A stretch of DNA of 64,000 nt, taken from NCBI GenBank assembly GCA_963971425.1, contig OZ020517.1, positions 22,206,462 through 22,270,461 of the forward strand, read 5' to 3'. Each line of letters starts with the position of its first letter. The stretch's first letter is position 1. The DNA comes from Bryoerythrophyllum caledonicum (Eukaryota > Streptophyta > Bryopsida > Pottiales > Pottiaceae). The translations under genes and the position numbers were made by a program. Positions 35,503 to 46,096 of the stretch are shown piece after piece. Under the pieces are notes generated by a model, which had not been told where the DNA came from, made no database searches, and worked only from the letters and a program-made list of their open reading frames with translations.

Positions 35503-36852
35503 GTTCTCCCCTCCATAGTGAAGATCTGTTGCTGTGGTAGTCGCAAAATTATTTGCGGTATCCCACATGTTCCATGGATGAGGTGCAAAGGTCCTCTCGC
35601 CCCCAACCACCTTGCTTGTCACCCTGACAGAGGCAAGTGGTTCTCCTGCCGCCCGCAACTCAAAATAACCCATGTAACTAGTTAAACTAGAAGCTAACCG
35701 CTTCTGTTCTGCAACCACTAATGAAACAATCCAAGTCAAGCAATTCAAATCCATGGCCTGACCAAGTAAAAATCGTCTCTGTGGTTCTGAAATCCCAGGC
35801 ACATCGGTGGTGCCAGTGGGAAACCCCATGGCTCTCTCTCTCTCATTTGCATTGGGCTCTACCATCTCCTGAGACACTGAATCCCAAACAAGTCCAGGTC
35901 CATTATCCTTGAAAGCATAAGACCTTGCAAAACTAACCAACGTGGGCAAGGCCCTACGTGGTTCCCCCTTGCGGTTAACCACCGCTAATGGGACCTGGTC
36001 ATCGTGATACACGCGCCGTGGTGTCCTGTGAGGATCCAAAATGTCACTCACATACACATCTGGGCGTTTAATACGACCCACCACGAACTGTAGCAACTCT
36101 GATGGTGCCAGGTTTGTCCACCACAAGCGTGGTCTATGTGCCCTGGACCCTACTGCAGCCGCATCAACAAACACTGGCAATCCCAGAGTCTGATGGATCC
36201 TATGCATACTCTCGAGTGTTCTGGACCTCGAACTGCTCACCACGGGCACGTTCTCCACAATATAACCAGGCGGTTGCCTCTGAGAAGTCTGAAGCAATCG
36301 AAGTACTCGAATCATGTCAAAGAACCTGGAAGAACGGGAATCCTTTAACCCATTCTGATTGCCTGCCATAGACATGCCTTGGCAAGGCCATCCTCCAATG
36401 ACAAGGTCCACATGACCCACTCGGTGAATGTCATCGTCTGACAACAAGGAAATATCACCCACAAGTGTAGAGAAGGAGGTTTTGATGGCACTAGTGGCCA
36501 ACAATTCTGGGAATTGAGTCCTCAGCCTCCGTGTGTGACGTTTGGCCACATGCTTTGCTGTTTCATCCACATCCACGTAAATGTAGCGCTTAACCTTGAT
36601 CCCAGCTTGTAAAACAGCTGCCAAGCCTGTGCCAATTCCTCCGAAGAGCTCCAATAATACGATACCATCCATTGGTGCCTTCCAATGGATAGTAGCACTG
36701 TCTAACGGAGGCCCCATGTCTTGGTCAACTCCAGTCTCCTGTTGCATCTGTAGTAGCATAGATTGTTGCCATGCCTCTTCCACTGCTAACTCCGCGGCCT
36801 CCCTCAACTGGGTGGTGTTACTCCACGCCGCCTCAATCCCAGGTTTGTATCC
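35503..36852 (-). CDS. DNMT3-like cytosine-5 DNA methyltransferase domain of element B
   Basis: A domain of about 430 residues, in frame after gag-protease (one TAA at 36853 between them). Motifs in canonical order: I, ELFGGIGTGL near 36651-36622; the GIKVKRYIYVDVDE region; IV, GGWPCQG with catalytic Cys near 36385; VI, ENVPVV near 36255; VIII, AHRPRLWW near 36140; IX, ERERAMGFPTG near 35840; X, LLGQAMDLNCLTW near 35765. The pattern around motif I (GIxVxRYI) and motif VIII (AHRxR) is closer to DNMT3 than to DNMT1/CMT, and the order is not circularly permuted as in DRM. All catalytic signatures look intact. The family transfers a methyl group from S-adenosylmethionine to cytosine in DNA. Element A carries the same domain with PCQ changed to PYQ. 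Confidence 0.94.
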
Positions 36853-38727
36853 TTATTCGTCTCCACCACTCGTGTTGCCCATATAGACATCCACCTTCGC
36901 TGAAATGTGGTCAACCTTAGATGGATCCTCAAAACCTGTCTGAAACCATGAAGGTTTCATGTTCAGACATCCAGAGAAGGCAAACAGGTCAGCTAAGTTA
37001 CCAGTAAGAACTCGAACAAATCGAGCTGGCAGCTGAGCCTTCCGCCCATCTCCTGCTTGCCATCCTGGTCTATAGCTTGCTGACTCCTCCCAGAAATCCA
37101 AGGTGAATCCCATAGGGTATAGCACCGCCGAGCCCACCAAGACATCATACGACTTGGCCTCCGTAACGATTGCCTTCACCTTCATAGAACTGGCATCTGC
37201 CACATCACTTTGGTTGAGTTGTAACACCAACTCAGCCCTTGTGATCCCTGTGGCTTGCTCTGTACCCCCCATGGATGTGCTAATGGTCCTGGAACACTTC
37301 TCCAAAGTATCCCCAGTTAATCCCAACCCTTCCATAGCTGACGCTCCCAGCATCAAAGGTTGAGCTCCCGAATCCAGAAGCACACGTCGAGGTACAAATA
37401 TCTTCCCCTTAGGTCCAACGAGTTGGAAAATACTTTGGGAATTATCAACCACTACCACACCAGGGGTAATGGATGATCTCTCAATCGCAGGTCTAGCGGC
37501 CATTGTCTTCACACGCATGGCTGCTGAAAGCAACCCCTCCACGTTGTCACTCTGGCTCTCCTCTGCCTGGGTTATCTCTGTCTTCAACACATTAACGCCC
37601 GTGGAGTTGTCCAACTCACACATTGAGGCTATATTCTTGAAAACTTCTGCCACACTGAAGCCATCATGTGACAACATCTTAGCAGAAAATAACGAGGCTT
37701 CCCACACTGAAGTAGTTGCCTCCATAAGTGCTCCCGAACCTCCTGTGAGTCCTCCAGCTCGTGGTAAGGCTTGTGTGGGGGTTGCCACTGGTCGTGGTGG
37801 AGGTACCATGGATGACGTCGGTACCATCTCTTCTAACGTGAAGGATTGAGGCAACCTGGCTTGTCGATTATCCTTTCCATGGTAGGGATCCAGAGTTGGA
37901 CTAGCTCCACGTGGAACATCCTTAGAACTTGGAGTATGACTCCGTGTGAGGGCATAGGCCTCCTGTGTGCCATCCCTGTTGACAAGTACCATACCACTCA
38001 ACATAAAGTCTCCAAATTCATCATCTACGGAGCTAAACCCGCCCCCAGCATGAAAACTGTGAGTAACCTGAGGCTTGCTACCTACCACATTGGTATTGGC
38101 ACGCATAGCTTCCATCTTGGCCTCCAACTCGGCAAATTTGGCCTTCCAACTCTTCTCCCCTCCAGTGGTCTTGGACTCCTTGTCCTTGCCTCCTTTAGCT
38201 CCCTTGCTCCCCGTTGGCTTCAACTCTGGATGAAGCTTCCAGCAGCTGGCCTCTGCATGCCCCTTGGTACCACAACCCGAGCAAAAACCTCCAGTCTGAG
38301 GTGTGGAAGTCTTACCTTCCTTGCAATCCTTCCTCTGGTGTCCTATCTTCCCACATTTGAAGCACAAGGCACTAGACTCTGCAGTATACAAAGGAATGGC
38401 CACCTTGGCCACCTTAACCTTCTCTGGGACCTTCTCTTCACGTTTGAAAAAGCCCATGGCTGCCTTCTCTTCCAGTAAGTTTATCTCAATCCGCTCTGAA
38501 GTCTCAAAAACAAACCGTAGTGTCGTAGTGTCTCCCAATCGCAACGCCTCATTGCGAACCAAGGTCTTCAACTCCTTATCCAGGATACTGTACCAATGTT
38601 GCACTGCCTGTTGTTCTGTAACTCCTTGAGTAGCTGAGATTAGTCTCCTTAATCTCGCATGAGCCTCTCTCAGAGACTCGTCACCTCCACGTGTGAAGGA
38701 ACGCAGGGCCTTCATCTTATCCGCCCT
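36853..38727 (-). CDS. Element B gag (capsid/nucleocapsid) and aspartic protease
   Basis: About 624 codons ending at TAA 36853. The N-terminal part is a gag-like helical region (RGGDESLREAHARLRRLIS). Two CCHC zinc knuckles follow, CFKCGKIGHQRKDC and CSGCGTKGHAEASC, typical of nucleocapsid. The aspartic protease has LLDSGAQPLMLG (D-S-G) near residues 450-460 with GLGLTG beyond. In A the frame runs on into the methyltransferase without a stop, so the ancestral product was a fusion. Confidence 0.93.
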   Translation of the reverse strand, partial: RADKMKALRSFTRGGDESLREAHARLRRLISATQGVTEQQAVQHWYSILDKELKTLVRNEALRLGDTTTLRFVFETSERIEINLLEEKAAMGFFKREEKVPEKVKVAKVAIPLYTAESSALCFKCGKIGHQRKDCKEGKTSTPQTGGFCSGCGTKGHAEASCWKLHPELKPTGSKGAKGGKDKESKTTGGEKSWKAKFAELEAKMEAMRANTNVVGSKPQVTHSFHAGGGFSSVDDEFGDFMLSGMVLVNRDGTQEAYALTRSHTPSSKDVPRGASPTLDPYHGKDNRQARLPQSFTLEEMVPTSSMVPPPRPVATPTQALPRAGGLTGGSGALMEATTSVWEASLFSAKMLSHDGFSVAEVFKNIASMCELDNSTGVNVLKTEITQAEESQSDNVEGLLSAAMRVKTMAARPAIERSSITPGVVVVDNSQSIFQLVGPKGKIFVPRRVLLDSGAQPLMLGASAMEGLGLTGDTLEKCSRTISTSMGGTEQATGITRAELVLQLNQSDVADASSMKVKAIVTEAKSYDVLVGSAVLYPMGFTLDFWEESASYRPGWQAGDGRKAQLPARFVRVLTGNLADLFAFSGCLNMKPSWFQTGFEDPSKVDHISAKVDVYMGNTSGGDE

Positions 38728-39440
38728 CTATCTTTGGTAGTCTCTATGGAGTTGCACAAAAAATCCCACGGTGGGATTGAATGGAGGTGGATGATTTACC
38801 AGTGCCTCTGGCTGCTCCACATCCTCCGTTGAGCTCGTGCGTTCTTCCATCTTCCCCTTGGACAAGAGTGGGGGTGTCACCCTCGGTGCTCCTCCAAACA
38901 CGTCCACGTAGTTCGGTGCGTAGAAGTCCCTCCAGGCCATGATTTCGGTGAAATGAGCTGCCTCGAACTCTCCGTAGTCCGCCAGTGGCGCTCCCTCCAG
39001 ACACCCAAACAAGGCTCTCCACACCATATACGGATTGAAGTTGGGGTTACGTGACTTCTAGAGTTCACACCACATGGTGAACTCCCTCTTGAAGTCATCG
39101 GCTTCGATGGTGCCCGTGGCACCTGAAAATCTTGGTACCCCTCTTTCTCCACCTCCATATGGTGAAGCCATTTCCTCCCAATCAAAATATGATTGGTAAG
39201 GCTTTGTGGATAACACTGGGACCTGGACACCCGCCTGTGGGCCTTCTAGAAATTGTTCCTCTTTTACCACAGGCAAAACGCAGTCCTCAGACTCTTTTGA
39301 TTGACCACGAATTTCAGACAACACTCTCTCACTAGCATCTACTGAGAAGGGGGTGTTTCTACGCGTAAACCCAGGACCCTTCCAGTTCTCCAGATTGCTA
39401 GTTTCGTGATCTACTCGAACAACTGCTAGGCTTCATGGGT
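38728..39440 (-). CDS. Element B gag N-terminal part, interrupted by TAG codons
   Basis: Same frame as the gag-protease segment, broken by TAG at 39058-39060 and 38728-38730. It contains FDWEEMASPYGGG, RFSGATGTIEADDFKREFTMW, MVWRALFGCLEG and HFTEIMAWRDFY, a pattern like the capsid (retrotransposon gag) domain. No ATG-initiated start is obvious in this frame; an upstream ORF in another frame precedes it, so a frameshift (mutational or programmed) near 39430-39440 is likely. Confidence 0.75.
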
Positions 39441-40052
39441 CCCTCTCATCTGTGGAGCATAGATCGTAGGTGTGACTTCCCAGTCCAATAACTCTAACGT
39501 AAGAGTATCCCACACACTCGAGGCACGCTCTTGCCACGTATTAACCTCCCACTGCCAGGTAGTGTGGAATAAAAATCCTTCGCTCTCGAACTCGGTGAAA
39601 ATGAGGGAGAAGGTGGGTAACTCGATTCCTGAAGAGAAGTCCTCGACCTCTACACTATATCTGGATCTAGAATTTTGTAGAACCACGGCCTTACCTCCAA
39701 TCACTAAGTCTCCGACGCCCACTTGCCCACGAGCACGGCACAGCGGTGCTGAAATTCCCTCTTTCACTCGAAGTGAGCGGATCTTCTGGACCCTACCTAG
39801 TGAAGTCCAGTACTTTACGGATTCCGCACTCAACACTTTCGTGCCTAGTTTACGTAAATTCTGGGGTCCCGTGCGAGATTTGGCTATGGGTGAAAGCTCA
39901 AAGTTCCCGTGGCTACTGCTTGCTGTGGAAGGGGAGTCTGTCACCTGTATGCTCTGCAAACACGTGATCAAGGTGTCCAACACCTCGCCATCAATTTCCA
40001 CCTTCCGCCTACTAGTCCTCTAGGGTTTCTTAGCCATACCTCTTCCCTCCAT
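39426..40052 (-). CDS. Element B leader ORF or gag extreme N-terminus
   Basis: Starts at ATG 40052 (MEGRGMAKKP), meets a TAG at 40020-40022 and then runs open for 191 codons to TAG 39426. No domain is recognised. It overlaps the start of the next frame by a few codons near 39440. It may be the true N-terminus of gag joined by frameshift, or a separate small protein. Confidence 0.55.
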
Positions 40053-40344
40053 GGTCCATCACTGGAATCCCCAATATCCTTAAAATATTCAAACCATGTT
40101 AATAAAATCCCTACACGCTTCCACTTTACCTCCCACCAGGCCCTATGAGCATGAGTCACCTCTCAACCTCCTCATAATCAACCTTGATCCTCAGGTGCTC
40201 TCACATGCAAGCCCTTCGTGACCTGATACGAGTACGACAACCACACATACAATTCCAGTGCGGATGTCGTGCACAAGTCAGAGCTTACACCGTAAACATG
40301 TGTCTCTGCAACGAGGCAAATGTTTCCTGCTACTAGTTATCAGG

Positions 40345-40880
40345 CCCAAGCTCGATTACCAACCCCCACAGCCGGTCATCAACCCGATTGCCGGTTGTCA
40401 ACCCAACTGCAGGTCATCAACCCCACAGCCGGTCAACAACCAAGGGGCCGGTTATCGGAGTCAGATAAAGGTATCACAGTACCGGTCGGGTATTGCAGTC
40501 ACAGCCGGGTATCAACTATAACATCGGGTCTCAAACCTCACAAGTCGATCTCAACTCTCATACCGGGTATATGGCAAGTGAGGGTTTCAATTGCATAGAC
40601 CTGTATAAAGTGCAATCCGGGTATCAGGGAGTCAGCCGGGTATCATACGTAGGCGGGTATCACATATCAAACCCGGGTATCACCAATTGTCCAGGATATC
40701 AACGATGCCCCGGGTATACACCCTGCCCCGGGTACCAACTGTGACCCGGATATCAATTGTGACACGGATATAGATAACAGAACTGGGTTTCAACACAAAC
40801 ACTAGGGTATCATTAGCATACGGGTATGAGTGACCAGTGTAGGAGCCGGGTGTCAGTAACAGTGGCCGGGTAGATATAGC
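40345..40880. repeat. Irregular array of CCGGGTATCA-type words
   Basis: ccgggtatca, cgggtatca, cccgggtaccaa, cccggatatcaa and similar words recur about 20 times with 12-35 bp spacing in the leader of element B. No fixed period. Confidence 0.75.
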
Positions 40881-41480
40881 CGAAGTGCAACCTGTCTGCG
40901 CCTGTCTGTCTGTGTGCACACCGCGTCTGTACACACACCTCCGAACTTACCTTCCTATAACTTCTGGCGAGGTTTGGTCTGTTGACACTTGAGACCCGCA
41001 AACCCAGATGCACTAGTCTCCTTTGCAGGCAAACACTGTAATGAAATGCGGTAGTAAAACCTCACGGCCACACGGCATTGCCGAGGAATGCCCTCCGCCT
41101 CAGATTGCACGAAAGCCCTAAGAACGGATTCTCCAAGAAACGCGCACCGACGATTTGCCTAAGGACCCACCGGAATCCGCAGGGCCTTCACGTTAATCCC
41201 CGCACCGTGCTGTTGTCCAGCACCCACCAAAAACAGCCCCGCCCACAACCAAAAAAACTAGTGCCACGACTCCTCCCTAGCTCTCACTTTCTCTCGTTCC
41301 ACAGCTCCAGCTGCGCGATCACCTGGTTCGTGAACTAGCACCACATCACGAAGCTCGGGTGGCACGTCGCGCACCCACAGTTTCCCCGCCTCGCGCTCCG
41401 AGCTCTAGCGTCACCAGCTGCAGGCCCGTGCCTTGCACACTGATCCGCTTGACTTGGCCATGCACGACGTTGTTTCCAAG

Positions 41481-41532
41481 GCTACCACACCAAATCCTTC
41501 GAGAACTCTGAAGTTAAGCACCTTGGTGTGGC
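41481..41532 (+). other. 5S-rRNA-like fragment
   Basis: GAGAACTCTGAAGTTAAGC followed by acctTGG is close to the plant 5S rRNA segment with AGAACTCCGAAGTTAAGC and CTTGG. The outer words CCACACCAA and TTGGTGTGG are exact reverse complements and would pair as the 5S helix does. Only about 52 bp is present; the rest of 5S rRNA, including box C, is not seen. Confidence 0.5.
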
Positions 41533-42058
41533 TGCATTAGCGCTTCAGCCTCGAGCCTGCACACGAACACCACGCTACCAGTTGCTTGTAGGTGCACCTT
41601 CCTCTCGCACAACCATGGAGATCGAGTCTCCTCCTCGCATCAACAGCCCCCCTAAACCTTGAAGCACCACTGCCCAGCTCACGTCGCAAACTCCCAGCAT
41701 GCACAGACGCCGCGGCTTCCAACGTCGAACCATGCAGGCCCCCAGAAACCACCACTGCACAGACGCGTCGTCTCTCTCCTGTGAAAGCGGATCTGAGATC
41801 CTCACAGAGAGTGTGGATGAAGGCTAAGGTCAACGGACTATCATCCACTTGGATTGGTTTGGAGTTGACATCCGCCACTCATTCTCACCCTTATCCAATG
41901 GATTTCATCCGCTTAGCTAAGCACACTTGAGGTTTTGCAACAAAATTTCAGCACTAAAACATTGCTCAAAAACACCCTAAACACAACATTTTGAGGGTTT
42001 TAAGTGTTACTAAATTACTAGGAATACACTCATATCTCAGTGATGATCTTTCTCAAGT

Positions 42059-42430
42059 AATAAATAAGTAGAAAATACTCATAAACTACACATAGTCAAG
42101 CCAATGCCATTCTTAAAGAATGGTCGCATAATAACAATGAAGTTCAAGAAGTGCACGCACGCACGCACGCACTCTCTCACTCCATCACGTGGGAGACTCA
42201 ACTTGAGAAAGATGAGTCTCCCCACACTACACGTGGAGGTCATTTGGACTCCAAGTCCCAAATGAGGTGTCAAAAGACACCACCAAGGCCCTAAAAGTCA
42301 AAGAACACTAATACTAACTCTAATTAACAACTAAAGCTAGCATCTAGGATTTCCTTGGGCCATTTAACCTCCTAGTTGGTTTACAACGCGTAAACCAACC
42401 TCCACAAACCCTCCAACGCGTCGAACCTGA
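42059..42430 (-). repeat. 5' LTR fragment of element B (middle block only)
   Basis: About 99% identical to 31357-31724, including a short cgcacg repeat that is one unit longer here. The 220-bp blocks that surround this sequence in the 3' LTR are missing. It is joined directly to the flanking repeat X at 42431. Confidence 0.9.
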
Positions 42431-42778
42431 AAGTAGCTCCATGCTACTAATCCTTTCTCCAATGGACATCGCTTTAGTGATGGAACGAACATATACTTTA
42501 TTCATACCGGTCTTCTTCGGAGACCAGTGTTCTTCTTTTTCTTCTTGAAAAATAATTATTACAAAATTTTGAATGTTCTACTTGAAAAGTAACTCAAATT
42601 TACATATCATGTAGAACTAAAAATATATATACAAGATATCAAAAATGGGTTATTGGAAAGTGCAAAAATGTATGGACTCACTTAATGTACTTTCTAGTTC
42701 ACTTTGGAGATCACAACAATTATTATTTTGCAACCGATTCATATTGGTCTCATCAAGATCAAGTTTGGAAATATCTAT
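42431..42778. repeat. 348-bp flanking direct repeat, right copy (X)
   Basis: Same orientation as 30775-31122, with about three differences. The right-hand continuation (cgttaaatg) presumably is the original genomic flank. Confidence 0.93.
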
Positions 42779-45700
42779 CGTTAAATGTTTTCATTTGAAA
42801 TTGACAATTATTGATCTTTAATCCATCTTTGAATAGCAAGGTAATATAGATATCATATTCAATAATACAAGTAAGAAGGAAGAAGAACTCCGAACCTCAC
42901 TTAACGGGGCCGGAGTGAATAAAGTATCTGTTCATTCCACCACTAACCCAATGTAGTGATACCACAAGTACAATACATTGAGTTCCAAAAAAGTGCAATG
43001 CATTGTAGTACAATGTAGTTTAAGGTGTTGTATTATATTGCAACAAAAAATCTTTTTCATTTTAGATATCAAATTGTTGAAAACATTTCACATTGTTATA
43101 GATTCATAGAATTCATCCAATGTCATTGTTATCCGTGTAAGTTAATCTCTTAAGATCCAAGTTAATAGAGGATAAACACATTTGGATTATTACTATAAAT
43201 AGATTCATGTCGGTCCCGATGGGCCAAGGGCAATTGCCAATTAAACCCTAAAGGACCAAGTGTCCATTGGGAGGACAATTTTGATTTCAAGCCAGTTCCT
43301 AAACTTCAATGAATAAATAAAAATAAAACTTTTATACTATATTGTCCCTGATAAGAGCTCCATGGAGAGAAATATATATATACAAATATTTTTTGGGGGG
43401 ATTCATGGTTTGAGAGTTAGTATTACTCAAAGTTTAAAATGGGGACTTGGAGCAGCTCCAAATTTTTTCTAGAAGTCTCTATTGACATTTAGATTTTCCA
43501 TACATGTAGAGAATACTACCATCTTTGAAGATGTCAAGGAAAATTATTGTCTTTAGTGTAAAAAACATTTTAACTCAAGTCAAACATTTTTACACATTTT
43601 GGGCAAACGGGGAAAAAAACTTCATCTATTCTACATAAAACCTAGAGATCTTCATATTTTTCAATTCTTATTTTCTCTAACACAATATGTGGTGTAAACC
43701 TTCTTATTGACCGTTTAGATTATCATTCTAAAACAAATTAAACTCTCCAATAAATAAATTGTGATTTGACAATTATTGAACCTCCACTCCTTGCACACTT
43801 CTTTTTAATATGCTACACCCCTTCTCTACCTCTAAAAATTGGTGATTAGGGAACTAACATCATGCTTAAGACAATGGTAAAAGATTTAGACTTTGTGTAG
43901 TGCAAAAATTTAATACCAAGTGAAGTCAAACCCTGTTTATTCTCAACGTAGAGAAGAAAATGAACCATTTTCTTGAATTCGAACACTATAATCTTTCTAT
44001 CCGTGTGGTCAAAGTGTATGAAATTTTGTGAGTATGTTACTTAGCAAGTCTTAATAGAGATCCTATGGTCAAAAGAATATATATAAGGTTTTCATTCCTT
44101 CCTTACTCATTGCACTAGAATCAACAATTTTGAAGTGTTTTTGGTGTGAAACTGTCATGGTCCTTTAGGGATAAAGTCCACGTATGTAAGTGCCAAAATC
44201 AAATGTACATGTATATACCCGTTATGTACTTTATATATCCGTTATTTACTTCTCTTACCCATTATTTTTTATTTCATATATCCGTTTTTTACATTGGATT
44301 CCATCATTTACTTTATATACTTGGACTAGTATACTCTGTGGTTTCATCCAGATATGTATGTAGAAATTTAAAATTTAGACATCATTATTTTAGGATTGAA
44401 TGTGAAGACATCATTATTTCTCTATACTTGATACATAATAATATTTAAAACTCAAATATAATTCTACTATAAGACAATCCCCTAATGAAAGGGCCCATAC
44501 AAAGGACAACATGATCCCTTCAAAAGGTTTTATTCCAAAGGAAATTTCCCTAGGTTTCATCTAGATACTCCACCGAACGTATATCAGATCGATTTTTAAT
44601 TATTATAAGAGAATATATACATGATATCATAATATAACAAAATATCACTACCATGTACATGTATTCATGTAAATATTATAGTATTCCAATATGATGTATT
44701 TAATTCTTTGATAAGATGAGTTCACAGTAGTGCCAATTCAACTTCATAGAGGTTCCAAGCTAGTTCATGAACCTTCCAATCGATGTTGCTAGAGTGTTCA
44801 ACCAATGTCATAAACCTTCTAAAAAGGTTCATGATTCTTCTGAGCCGACTTAACATGTGGCACACCTCACTTTTCACAATGGTGGACCTTTAACTCTGAC
44901 AACTTCCAAAATTTTCCAAACGTATCTCATAAATCTTATCAAAGTTGTAGACGAGAGGTCAATAAAAAATTTGGTAAAATAAGTTGTAAAGAGCAATTAG
45001 AAGAGTCTTACACATGGTGTACCGTTCTCTGTGAAATGAGGTTGTATAATTCATGAAATCGATTTTGTGAAGTTGTGAATATGGATACCATAATTTAATG
45101 CAATTGTTTGCAAAAAGTAGTGAAACTGGTTAGAGAAGTTCAAGTTGAATTGGTTGCCAACATAGTGCACTTGGTTCAAAATTTCTATGGTAGAACCGAC
45201 TGCTAAAGTGCCTTTTCAATTTGGAAATTCATCTTAGCAAAGGAGTGATATATGTAACATGTTTTATGGTTGGTTGGAATACTGAAAGTCAACAATAAGA
45301 ATACTATAAGATGTCCATCCTACTGAGTAATTGTATTTGGAGTGGATGAATAGGTAATATGGATGAAAAATGATGTGGACCACATCCACTTTGGTGTGGA
45401 AGAGAATTAACTTCTAGAGAACCAAGTGTACTTGTTGGATACAAATGTTTTCACTTTGGCTGTAAATTATCTTTTATTCCATATGGTCAAATATTTACAA
45501 AACATTTACCACATCATCTTTTATGAGTTTAAAAGAAGATCCTATGGTTACATTCTCTAAGCATTCATCTTAGCACTTTTTAATCAACAGACTAGAGATT
45601 TCTCTAAAACCCCTTCGTCCTTTGAGGGTTGATGTAAACAGATTTCAACATGTGTCAAGCTGCCCAATACCACCACTCCACATTCATTTTATGTCGACTA

Positions 45701-46024
45701 TTTTGATTCAACCCACACTATTTTCTGACGTACATGATTTAATGCGGATTAAGAATTGAGGTAGACCACTATAATTTGCGTAGTGTAGCTCCTTCAAAGT
45801 ACTCTGGTCGATACTATATACAGGGCACTATACAGTAAGCAGCAAGAGTATGTGCACGTTCCCGAGGTGAAAAATCATTTGCTCTCCCCATTATATCGAT
45901 TTTCACCTCGTCGATGTCATCAAGCTGATCAGGCATCAAGCTTCGGATTATAAAGAAAACACTAAACTCTCAAAAAGCCCCCAGAGGCCCTCAAGCCCAA
46001 CCCTACAGGGTTTGAGAAATGCAT
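42779..46024. other. AT-rich intergenic DNA
   Basis: No gene, repeat array or retroelement domain could be supported on either strand. Open frames such as 44146-44448 are AT-rich and lack any family signature. Confidence 0.55.
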
Positions 46025-46096
46025 ATCAGAGAGGCACGGCGGAAGCGTGGTGGGCCCATAACCCACAGGTCCGAGGATCTAAACCTAGCTCTGATA
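46025..46096 (+). tRNA. Initiator tRNA-Met (CAT)-like sequence, probably a pseudogene
   Basis: A 72-bp stretch matches plant tRNA-iMet: acceptor ATCAGAG pairs fully with CTCTGAT; the anticodon arm GGTGGGCCCATAACCCAC is intact with anticodon CAT. Deviations: position 8 is A instead of T, one mismatch in the D stem (GCAC/GCGT), one in the T stem (CGAGG/CCTAG) and a changed T-loop base (GATCTAAA for GATCGAAA). No T-run terminator follows. Likely a decayed copy. Confidence 0.78.

Larger units (their letters stand above)
40053..42058 (-). other. Long 5' leader of element B
   Basis: About 2 kb with no convincing protein. It includes the GGGTATCA repeat array (40345-40880) and the 5S-rRNA-like segment (41481-41532). 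No clear tRNA primer binding site (TGG...) was seen next to the LTR fragment at 42058. Confidence 0.6.
31123..42430 (-). mobile_element. Element B: Ty3/gypsy retrotransposon with DNMT3-like methyltransferase and PHD finger
   Basis: Minus-strand element of about 11.3 kb. Order: 5' LTR fragment (42430-42059), long leader, gag, aspartic protease, cytosine-5 methyltransferase, RT, RNase H, integrase, PHD finger, polypurine tract, 3' LTR. From about 39436 to 32194 all domains share one frame without any indel, broken only by seven stop codons: TAG 39058, TAG 38728, TAA 36853, TAG 35500, TAG 35320, TGA 33082, TGA 32470. The middle block of the LTR differs by about 1% between the two ends, so insertion is recent compared with A. 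Not autonomous as it stands unless stops are bypassed. Confidence 0.92.

Noticed and set aside
36853-36855. TAA between protease and methyltransferase of B as an authentic ORF boundary
   Set aside because: Element A reads through this position with sense codons, so the stop is more likely private to B.
40345-40880. CRISPR-like array
   Set aside because: The CCGGGTATCA words are short, irregularly spaced and variable, in a eukaryotic retroelement leader.
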